A stretch of 6,521 nucleotides of DNA, taken from positions 1 to 6,521 of the forward strand of contig JAATGW010000137.1 of the NCBI GenBank assembly GCA_015654495.1, read 5' to 3'. Of the stretch, positions 1-6,166 are shown one piece after another (the stretch's first letter is position 1; each line of letters opens with the position of its first letter). The notes beneath the pieces are model-generated. The model was not told the origin of the DNA and did no database searches. It was given only the letters and a program-made list of their open reading frames with translations. The translations under genes and the position numbers were made by a program. This DNA is from Chitinophagales bacterium (GTDB taxonomy: Bacteria; Bacteroidota; Bacteroidia; Chitinophagales; Chitinophagaceae).

Positions 1-23
1 ATGATTTGTTTTAAAAGAAATGT

Positions 24-1061
24 CTATTTCAGATCAAGCCACCATTCTTTAAAATCCTGCTGTTGCTTCAGGTATACTATTTCACCAATAATCGGCGTAA
101 TAAGCGGGATATTATAATTCTTGTTTAATGCCGCTACTCTTTTCAAAGGATCATCCCAGGCGTGGTTGGACATGGCAAATTTGGAATTGTGCACAGGTAA
201 AAGTTTTTTTGCTTTCAGATCCTGCGCAGCCTTAAGTACATCCTCCGGTAAAAGGTGAATATATTTCCACTTGATATCATATTGACCATCTTCCAGGATC
301 ACAAGGTCGAAAGGTCCGAACTTTTCCCCGATAGTTTTGAAATGAGTACCATATCCGCTATCCCCACCCAGGAAGATATTCATAGAAGGGCTTTTCAATA
401 CATAGGAAAGCCATAGCGTTTTGTTTCTGGTAAAACTCCTTCCCGAAAAATGTCTTGCAGTAGTCGTCGAAATACTCAGATCTTTATACCAGTAATTCTC
501 ATCCCAATCGGGTTCAACAACTTTGCTCAGATTGAATCCCCAGTATTCAAGATGAGAGGTCACGCCAAGTCCGCAGAAAATAATATCGGCCCGGTCTTTT
601 AACTGAATTACAGTGCTGTAGTCAAGATGATCATAATGATCATGGGTGATAAAAAGAATATCGAGTTCAGGAATATCTTCGGGTTTGTAAATGTCAGATC
701 CGGGGAAAGCTTTGTTCGTTCCCTTTAAAGGTGAAGCATTCCCGCTGAAAACAGGATCGACAAGCATCCGGTAGCCATCGAGCTGCAAATAATATGATGA
801 ATGTCCGAACCATACGAGGATATCTTCAGTCCGTTTAATTTCATGCAGATTTGTTTTTACTGAAGGAATGATCGATGAAGGGAATCTCCTTTTCTCTTTC
901 TTAAAAAAATACTGGTAAATGATTTCAAGATAGCTATGTCCTTCTGTAAGCGTTGGTGTATGGTTTTGATTCTGAAACTGCCCGTTTTTATAATTTGGTG
1001 ATTTCTTTATTCTTTCCAGTCGCGCACCGGCAGGATTTTTACCGTATATCGGCTGCTTCAT
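24..1061 (-). CDS. NAPE-PLD/RomA-like metallo-beta-lactamase-fold hydrolase
   Basis: This 345-residue protein has the full zinc-binding set of the metallo-beta-lactamase fold: HDHYDH at 140-145 (H140, H142, D144, H145), H204 in ARHFSGRS, D234 in LGGDSGYG and H291 in LPVHNSKF. The spacing and the preceding FGHSS (85-89) and DPVFS (102-106) segments fit the COG2220 branch that holds N-acyl-phosphatidylethanolamine phospholipase D, RomA and UlaG-like enzymes, so hydrolysis of a phosphodiester or similar bond at a dinuclear zinc site is likely. The true substrate is unknown. No signal peptide or membrane segment is seen, so a cytoplasmic or membrane-peripheral location is inferred. The start is well supported: the N-terminal GKNPAGARLERI and SPNYKNGQFQN segments are what I recall at the beginning of family members. 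It is the last leftward gene seen, 149 bases after the serine hydrolase; co-transcription is possible but unproven. Stop is TAG. The general class is secure. Confidence 0.92.
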   Translation of the reverse strand: MKQPIYGKNPAGARLERIKKSPNYKNGQFQNQNHTPTLTEGHSYLEIIYQYFFKKEKRRFPSSIIPSVKTNLHEIKRTEDILVWFGHSSYYLQLDGYRMLVDPVFSGNASPLKGTNKAFPGSDIYKPEDIPELDILFITHDHYDHLDYSTVIQLKDRADIIFCGLGVTSHLEYWGFNLSKVVEPDWDENYWYKDLSISTTTARHFSGRSFTRNKTLWLSYVLKSPSMNIFLGGDSGYGTHFKTIGEKFGPFDLVILEDGQYDIKWKYIHLLPEDVLKAAQDLKAKKLLPVHNSKFAMSNHAWDDPLKRVAALNKNYNIPLITPIIGEIVYLKQQQDFKEWWLDLK

Positions 1062-1210
1062 CGGTTAAATTATTTTTACAATTTCGCTGTTCTGATAAAG
1101 TATTTCCTGTGCAGATACAAAAGCAGGAACAAACAAACTATTCAGCTTCCTTCTTCAATTTTGTTCAGAACATCATTATTTCCTATGCTCATTATAAATT
1201 AGTTCCTTTT
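1062..1210. other. Spacer between serine hydrolase and metallohydrolase genes
   Basis: This 149-base AT-rich gap holds no convincing gene, promoter or terminator. I see no TAnnTTTG on the minus strand and no stem followed by a T run. A six-base inverted repeat, TTCCTG (1104-1109) and CAGGAA (1124-1129), has a 14-base loop and no following T tract. Read-through from the serine hydrolase into the metallohydrolase is therefore possible. Confidence 0.5.
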
Positions 1211-2410
1211 CTATTTTTCACCGATGGATTTAATGACACGTTCAATCAAACCTGACAATTTATTGCCTTCAATCCATCTTACAACAATAACAAGATCATG
1301 CTCATTGTCTACAACAATGTAGTTTCCTCCAAAGCCATTGGCATAGTACACATTCTTTGAAATGCCTTTCAGATCATCATTCAGGTTGGTCCACCACATC
1401 AAACCGTAGGATGGATTTGCCGCTGAGGGTTGATAAACACTATTGACCCATCTTTCAGAAATCAGTTGCTGGTTTTTCCATTTTCCTTTTCTGAGAAATA
1501 AATATCCAAACCTGGCCATGTCATAGGTGCTTATAAATAGTCCGCCACCAAAATGCCCTCCGCCACTTACTGATTGCATCATTATTCCATCAATATTCAC
1601 GTAGGAATTATCATATCCATACCAGCGCCATGTGGATGAGGCTCCTATCGGGTCCATTATTTTTTCTTTGAGCAGCATTGGTAAGGGCCTGCGCCATACC
1701 TGCAACAAGGAATAAGCAAGAAGGTTTACCCGCACGTCATTGTATTCGTAAACAGTTCCCGGCAAATTTCGTTTTCTGAGTTTCCATTCCTCGATTGTAC
1801 CTTCTTTAGGCGGCCGGTCAGCCCAGTCACAGAAGCCATACTGACAACCCGACCAGTCGGAGGATTGGGTAAGCAAATGCCGCCAGCTTATCAGGCTATT
1901 CGATTTCTCATCAAAACTTCCATCCCATACATATTTACCCACCAGGTCATCCGCATTCCGGATCAGTCCCTGGTCAATGGCGAGACCTGCTACAGCAGAT
2001 AAAAAACTTTTTGTAACGCTGAAAGTCATATCAGCACGTTCAGGGTCACCCCAGGCTGCTACGATATAACCTTTGTAAATAACAAGTCCTGCATTTTTAC
2101 CACGGGAGCGAACCGGCCCGGCAATTCTGAAATCAGGCTCGTTGCTATAGGCTTTTAATATGGCAATCCGGAGATCGTAATCAGTTTTTGATTCATTATT
2201 TATTGAAAATTGTACTGCACTATCAAGCAGGGCAGGGTTTAGTTTAAGTTCTTCAGGTTTTTTTGTTTGCCAGCTGGTATCAGGATAATAAACCTGTTGG
2301 GCATACGCAATAGAAGCGCCTGAAAAAAACAGCAACAGCAAAAAAAACCTCATCACTTTTTTTGTTGAAGTTCGCATTTTGTATGAAGAAGATTCAGAAC
2401 AGCAGATCAT
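1211..2410 (-). CDS. Exported beta-lactamase-fold serine hydrolase (class C / PBP4-like, COG1680)
   Basis: The 399 residues carry the class C beta-lactamase/esterase fold. The nucleophile motif is SVTK (S131, K134) in FSVTKSFLSAVAG, and the second motif is Y223-N224-D225 in PGTVYEYNDVRVNLL. A glycine-rich SGGGHFGGGLF lies at 280-290, and YANGFGGN at 356-363 sits where a KTG or HxG motif is usual. Such proteins are esterases, amidases or D-amino-acid peptidases; the substrate cannot be read from sequence, and antibiotic resistance should not be assumed. A signal peptide is clear: basic RTSTKK, a Leu/Phe-rich core at about 21-29, and a cut after AYA (residue 37), implying the periplasm. Met12 (base 2377) would give a more ordinary signal peptide than Met1, so the true start may be there. 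C189 and C194 are the only cysteines in the mature part. The gene begins 17 bases after the S9 peptidase stop, indicating an operon. Confidence 0.93.
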   Translation of the reverse strand: MICCSESSSYKMRTSTKKVMRFFLLLLFFSGASIAYAQQVYYPDTSWQTKKPEELKLNPALLDSAVQFSINNESKTDYDLRIAILKAYSNEPDFRIAGPVRSRGKNAGLVIYKGYIVAAWGDPERADMTFSVTKSFLSAVAGLAIDQGLIRNADDLVGKYVWDGSFDEKSNSLISWRHLLTQSSDWSGCQYGFCDWADRPPKEGTIEEWKLRKRNLPGTVYEYNDVRVNLLAYSLLQVWRRPLPMLLKEKIMDPIGASSTWRWYGYDNSYVNIDGIMMQSVSGGGHFGGGLFISTYDMARFGYLFLRKGKWKNQQLISERWVNSVYQPSAANPSYGLMWWTNLNDDLKGISKNVYYANGFGGNYIVVDNEHDLVIVVRWIEGNKLSGLIERVIKSIGEK

Positions 2411-2427
2411 TATGGTTTTTTTGTCAT

Positions 2428-4806
2428 TTAGTTTTTTAAAGTCGACTCGAATAGTTTGAAAATACGTTTATATTCATCAGTCCAGCTACTCGGCTCAACA
2501 AAGCCATGATCTTCCATCGGGTAAGAAGCGAGCTCCCAATTGTCTTTGCCCAATTCTATCAATCGCTGACTGAGTTTTACTGCATCCTGGTAATGAACAT
2601 TTACATCTACCATGCCATGACAGATCAGCAAATGGCCTTTCAATCCCGAAGCGAAATAAAAAGGCGAACTTCTCCTGTAGGCGATACTGTCAGTAAAAGG
2701 CTCATTGAGGATATTTGAAGTATAGCCATCATTGTAATTGGCCCAGTCGGTAACCGGGCGCAAAGCTGCTCCTGATTTGAATACTTCAGGTTTATTAAAC
2801 AAAGCCATTAAAGTGATAAATCCCCCGTATGATCCGCCATAGATCCCGATTCGCTTTGGATCAACACCATAGTTATCCACCAGAAATTTTGCCGCATCCA
2901 CATGATCGCTTAGATCTTTACCGCCCATATGCCGGTAGATTCCCGTCCGCCAGTCGCGGCCATAACCTGCACTTCCCCGGTAATCAATATCAATTACAAA
3001 ATACCCATTGTCTGCAAGCAGATTATGAAACATATATTCCCTGAAATAACTGCTCCACCATTTATGGGCATTTTGCAGGTAGCCGGCACCGTGAACGAAT
3101 ATTACTGCAGGTCTGGAGGGATGCGGATTGGCGGGTTTATACAATCTTGCATACACTTCGGCGCCGTCGGATGCTTTAAAAGTCAGCAGTTCCGGATCGC
3201 GCCATGGATACAAACGAAATGTCTCGCTTTGTGCTTTGTCGGTGACCTGAATTGCTTTGGCACCGGCTTTGTTTTCCTGGATAAAAAGTTCCCAGGGTTT
3301 ATTTGAATAGGAATAGAGAAATGCGATCTGTTTCTGGTCGGGCGAAAGCACTACCTGACTAGCACCGGTCATTGCTGTTATGCGCTCTTTTTTTCCGTCG
3401 GCGATAGTCAGTCGATAAAATTGTTTTTCGCCGGGGTGGATTTCATTTGTTGTAATATAGAATGATTTTTTGTCGAGACTGAGCTGCGCATTCTGAACTT
3501 CATAATTTCCGGTCGTAAGCTGCTTCTTTATTCTTGTATTTATATCGATTGTGTACAGATGCGAATAGCCGGTTTTCTCTGACTGAAACCAGAAATTGTT
3601 TTCGTCAATCCAACCGCTGGCTCCAAAAAATCCGATACCAGGACCGCCGATCCAGGCTTCATCACGCTGCCTGTCCAATAAACTCATTTTTGCCGTTGCC
3701 GTATCAAGCAGCATCAACCAACGATCTTTATTATCTCTGGAACTGATATCAAGTACCGCATATTTACCGGACGGCGACCATTTTACAGAGCTTATATCCG
3801 CGTCTCTTTTTTCAGATTTATTTTTTGCAGTCTCCAATAGTTTCGGGTAGTCTTTAAGGTAATCAGGCAGGTCTCTTATTCCGGCTGTGGAATCCATTGT
3901 TATCGGATAAACGGTATCCTTTCTCCTGTCATAGAAATAAAAGAATGATTTTCCTTCCGGAGCACCCACTTTTGTCCGGCCGGGGATATCGGTTGTAAAT
4001 CCAGACTCGGTTACATAGGATGGCACAATGGTTCTTTTTATTCCTGTGGCCTGTTTAATGAGGGTATAGGTTATGAAATTCCCGTCAGGGCTGATCTGTG
4101 TGCCACGCAGGGACATATCCTCCGTATAGATTGATTTAAGTTCGGGCAATTTGGGCAGGGACTTTGTCCAGGCTTCCTGCATTTCCCTATTTTCTTTTCT
4201 TTCTTTTAAAATTTCGAACTGCTGCAACTGATCCCTTTCAAGCCAGCCCTCCTGTGTGAGTACTGCACCTGTTTTGGTTTTTTGTACCTGGGGCGGCGGA
4301 TTGCCCGTTTTGAAATTGGTTAGCTGAGCAGTTGTACCGGTTTTGATATCCCAGGCAAATAACTGTTGCCTGCTGGAGTAAACTATTTTTGAATCGTTAA
4401 AGGAAAATACCGGCCCGAAATCGGTTTCATCTGTTTCGGTGATGCGCCTGCTGATCTTTGTTTTAAGGTCGTGGTAGTAGATGTCGCCATTTAAAGAATA
4501 GGTATAGGCTGTTCTCCCTTTATTAAAAACATGATCGCCGGTAGATCTCAGCGTTCGCGTTAATGCAGGAGTGGCTTTCTGAGGAATAGAATTTTTCTGA
4601 ACTATAAAATAGAGCGAATCGGCCTTTGCTTTTTCAGGGTTCCATTTAAAATACAATGTTTGTCCATCTTCACTCCATTCCAGATCTGAGGGGGAGGTCC
4701 CGATCCATTTCGGATCCTGCATTATTTTTTCAACTGTAAGTTTGTCCTGAGCGCTGATACTAAAAGATAAAAGAATCAAAAGGGATAGGAATAGGGTTCT
4801 GACCAT
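2428..4806 (-). CDS. Secreted S9-family serine peptidase (DPP IV / prolyl oligopeptidase-like)
   Basis: This 792-residue protein starts with a signal peptide (MVRTLFLSLLILLSFSISAQ), so export is expected. Residues about 40-530 form a beta-propeller, visible as repeated blade signatures: LEWSEDGQTLYF (42-53), ISPDGNFITYT (238-248), VKWSPSGKYAVLDIS (341-355), TGYSHLYTID (412-421) and LSPDQKQIAFLYS (487-499). The alpha/beta-hydrolase domain begins near 540. Its triad is S659 in GIYGGSYGGF, D734 in HGMVDVNVH and H767 in MEDHGFV, with FVHGAGY (570-576) near the oxyanion hole and DYRGSAGYGRDWR at 608-620. The enzyme should cleave peptides at or near an N-terminus, or small peptides generally. The DW-Y-EE(E) motif by which true DPP IV enzymes hold the substrate amino terminus is not recognisable, so dipeptidyl specificity is not assigned. 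No T9SS C-terminal sorting domain is seen. The length is normal for the family and there is no frameshift. Stop is TAA, 17 bases before the next gene. Confidence 0.95.
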   Translation of the reverse strand: MVRTLFLSLLILLSFSISAQDKLTVEKIMQDPKWIGTSPSDLEWSEDGQTLYFKWNPEKAKADSLYFIVQKNSIPQKATPALTRTLRSTGDHVFNKGRTAYTYSLNGDIYYHDLKTKISRRITETDETDFGPVFSFNDSKIVYSSRQQLFAWDIKTGTTAQLTNFKTGNPPPQVQKTKTGAVLTQEGWLERDQLQQFEILKERKENREMQEAWTKSLPKLPELKSIYTEDMSLRGTQISPDGNFITYTLIKQATGIKRTIVPSYVTESGFTTDIPGRTKVGAPEGKSFFYFYDRRKDTVYPITMDSTAGIRDLPDYLKDYPKLLETAKNKSEKRDADISSVKWSPSGKYAVLDISSRDNKDRWLMLLDTATAKMSLLDRQRDEAWIGGPGIGFFGASGWIDENNFWFQSEKTGYSHLYTIDINTRIKKQLTTGNYEVQNAQLSLDKKSFYITTNEIHPGEKQFYRLTIADGKKERITAMTGASQVVLSPDQKQIAFLYSYSNKPWELFIQENKAGAKAIQVTDKAQSETFRLYPWRDPELLTFKASDGAEVYARLYKPANPHPSRPAVIFVHGAGYLQNAHKWWSSYFREYMFHNLLADNGYFVIDIDYRGSAGYGRDWRTGIYRHMGGKDLSDHVDAAKFLVDNYGVDPKRIGIYGGSYGGFITLMALFNKPEVFKSGAALRPVTDWANYNDGYTSNILNEPFTDSIAYRRSSPFYFASGLKGHLLICHGMVDVNVHYQDAVKLSQRLIELGKDNWELASYPMEDHGFVEPSSWTDEYKRIFKLFESTLKN

Positions 4807-4824
4807 AATCTGATTTTAAAAGCT

Positions 4825-4848
4825 TAAATATATCGATTCATCAGAATC
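4825..4848 (-). promoter_or_regulatory. Possible promoter/operator region of the S9 peptidase gene
   Basis: On the minus strand TATATTTA (4832-4825) matches TAnnTTTG in all but the last base, and ends 18 bases before the peptidase start. Just upstream is a small inverted repeat, GATTC-ATCA-GAATC (4835-4848), which could be an operator or chance. There is no TTTG at a proper -33 distance. The 159-base gap after the MscS stop makes an own promoter reasonable, but the site itself is weak. Confidence 0.25.
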
Positions 4849-4896
4849 CGGTGAATACTTATTCTCCTGCAAATTCTTAATATTAGAAGAATAGTT

Positions 4897-4923
4897 TTGC
4901 GGGCGGGATATCCGGCAATTTTT
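4897..4923 (+). repeat. Hairpin followed by a T tract in the MscS/S9 spacer
   Basis: TTGCGGG (4897-4903) can pair with CCGGCAA (4912-4918) with one mismatch, leaving an eight-base loop, and TTTTT follows at 4919-4923. The order stem-then-T reads as a terminator only on the plus strand, pointing into the 3' end of the leftward MscS gene. Read leftward the stem is followed by AAACTATT, with no U tract. It may be a barrier to antisense transcription, an RNA stabiliser or chance. Confidence 0.25.
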
Positions 4924-4965
4924 CAGCCGAACTTCGACCAGTTTCCGCTACAACAGATAGCTGGA

Positions 4966-6030
4966 TCATTTTTCAGGCACATTATCCCTTTCCAGAAAGA
5001 TCGTTTGGGTAGGGTAAGCAAACACGATTTTTTCAGATTCAAATTTGTCGACAATCTTAAACAGTATTTCCTGCTGACAATTCATGTAAACAAGGTATTC
5101 TGTGGAATCTATAAAGAAAACCACTTCGTAGTTAAGACTGAAATCGCCGAAATTTTTTAGGTGAACCCTGTCAAAGCTCACATTTGGCTGGCTTCGGATA
5201 ATTTCTTCAATCAGGCCGGGAATCTTTCTGATCTGGGCGGCACCAGTCTGGTACACAACCCCGATATTCATCACGACCCTCCTGCGTTCCAGCCTTTTAA
5301 AATTCTGTATTACTGATTTTACAAGCTCTGCATTGGGCATCACCAGTTGTTGGCCATCAGGGCTGCGAAGATGCGATGTTTTAATACCTATTCTTTCAAC
5401 CGTACCGCTCTGATTTCCGGCTTTGATGAAATCGCCGATTTCGAAAGGCTTATCAAAAAAGATAACCAGATAACTGAACAGATCTCCAAGAATATTCTGT
5501 GCTGCAAGTGCAATTGCGATACCGCCTACTCCGAGTCCGGCGATGATTGTAGTGATGTCAAAACCCAGGTTGTCAATCATCAATATAATTCCGGCAAGCC
5601 AAACGCAGGCGTATATTACTTTCAGAATTCCCTTCAGCTGGTGCAACCTTTCGGGCGGCTCATTCTTTCGTTCCATATAAAGGTGAACCGTGCCATGAAT
5701 GATAAAATTCACCAGTTTCACCAGGTACCATGAAGTTACCACGATCAAAACCACTTCAAGTATATGATCCGGTTTCTTTGGAAGATTGAGTTGTCGAAGT
5801 ATCAGGATAATTCCGGCTATAGAGAAAAAGGGTATTGCAATTTTCTTTAACGCGGTAATCAGCAGATCATCAAAAATGGTATCTGTGCTGGCTGAAAATT
5901 TTTGAAGCAAGTGAATAATCCGGCTTCTGAAAAGACGTAAGATCAGAGAGAGTAAAATAATTCCGCCTGCAGCAATCAGGTAATCAAGAACTGTATTGTT
6001 CCAGTAGACCTGTTTCAGAAAGTCATTCAT
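4966..6030 (-). CDS. MscS-family small-conductance mechanosensitive ion channel
   Basis: This inner-membrane channel opens under membrane tension to release solutes during hypo-osmotic shock. In the 354 residues I see hydrophobic segments at about 14-32, 63-79, 90-111 and 134-152. They are followed by the pore-lining helix at 159-191 with the Gly/Ala-packed AGLGVGGIAIALAAQNI typical of MscS. The cytoplasmic beta domain follows with FEIGDFIK (196-203), GTVERIGIKTSHLRSPDG (209-226) and the VMPNAEL loop (230-236). The protein ends with the FAYPTQTIFL strand (337-346) usual at the MscS C-terminus. This is the compact five-helix form, without the large periplasmic domain of MscK/MscM-type members. 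The N-terminal MNDFLKQVYW fits a start close to the first helix, and no Shine-Dalgarno is seen. A 159-base gap separates it from the S9 peptidase downstream, so linkage with the hydrolases is uncertain. I give no symbol because several MscS paralogues are common per genome. Confidence 0.95.
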   Translation of the reverse strand: MNDFLKQVYWNNTVLDYLIAAGGIILLSLILRLFRSRIIHLLQKFSASTDTIFDDLLITALKKIAIPFFSIAGIILILRQLNLPKKPDHILEVVLIVVTSWYLVKLVNFIIHGTVHLYMERKNEPPERLHQLKGILKVIYACVWLAGIILMIDNLGFDITTIIAGLGVGGIAIALAAQNILGDLFSYLVIFFDKPFEIGDFIKAGNQSGTVERIGIKTSHLRSPDGQQLVMPNAELVKSVIQNFKRLERRRVVMNIGVVYQTGAAQIRKIPGLIEEIIRSQPNVSFDRVHLKNFGDFSLNYEVVFFIDSTEYLVYMNCQQEILFKIVDKFESEKIVFAYPTQTIFLERDNVPEK

Positions 6031-6060
6031 CAGTATTGTTTTTCGGAATAGATTTTCCTT

Positions 6061-6089
6061 TTGATTTCAATAAAAAAAATTAATATAAA
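6061..6089 (+). promoter_or_regulatory. Weak candidate promoter for the ABC ATPase gene
   Basis: TTGATT (6061-6066) and TATAAA (6084-6089) stand 17 bases apart on the plus strand, a sigma70-like arrangement, in a very A-rich stretch 77 bases before the ATPase start. Bacteroidota normally use TAnnTTTG rather than TATAAT, and A-rich DNA gives such matches by chance, so this is only a candidate. No other convincing plus-strand promoter was seen in the spacer. Confidence 0.2.
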
Positions 6090-6100
6090 AACATTGTGTG

Positions 6101-6108
6101 CAAATATA
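6101..6108 (-). promoter_or_regulatory. Candidate Bacteroidota -7 box for the MscS gene
   Basis: Read on the minus strand this is TATATTTG, a perfect match to the Bacteroidota sigma-A -7 consensus TAnnTTTG. It lies 70 bases before the MscS start, which would give a leader of about 60 nucleotides. No TTG or TTTG is found at the expected -33 spacing; the nearest TTTG is only 11 bases upstream. This is therefore a half-supported promoter. Confidence 0.4.
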
Positions 6109-6166
6109 GCCAATGCCATCAAACAGCCCGGATGGTGAATTGCGGCTTATCAGCTATTTTCGGTGA

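Noticed and set aside
1142..1192. Tiny minus-strand frame encoding a 16-residue peptide (MSIGNNDVLNKIEEGS) in the spacer before the metallohydrolase
   Set aside because: Too short to separate from chance; no ribosome-binding site and no regulatory hairpin follows.
953..1255. Plus-strand open frame of 100 codons
   Set aside because: It overlaps the start of the metallohydrolase and the end of the serine hydrolase on the other strand, and its product shows no domain or plausible composition.
2296..2377. Lipoprotein signal (lipobox) in the serine hydrolase leader
   Set aside because: No cysteine follows the hydrophobic core; the sequence SIAYAQ fits ordinary signal peptidase I cleavage.
2829..3306. 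Two overlapping plus-strand open frames inside the S9 peptidase gene
   Set aside because: They lie antisense to the catalytic domain with its intact triad region; the translations look like reversed coding sequence.
3534..3850. Plus-strand open frames antisense to the S9 propeller
   Set aside because: No recognisable domain, and the minus-strand frame has clear propeller-blade motifs.
4897..5160. Plus-strand open frame of 87 codons starting in the MscS/S9 spacer
   Set aside because: Two thirds of it is antisense to the conserved MscS C-terminus, and the T-tract hairpin lies at its very start.
5347..5733. Plus-strand open frame of 128 codons
   Set aside because: Antisense to the MscS pore helix and beta domain; a shadow of conserved coding sequence.
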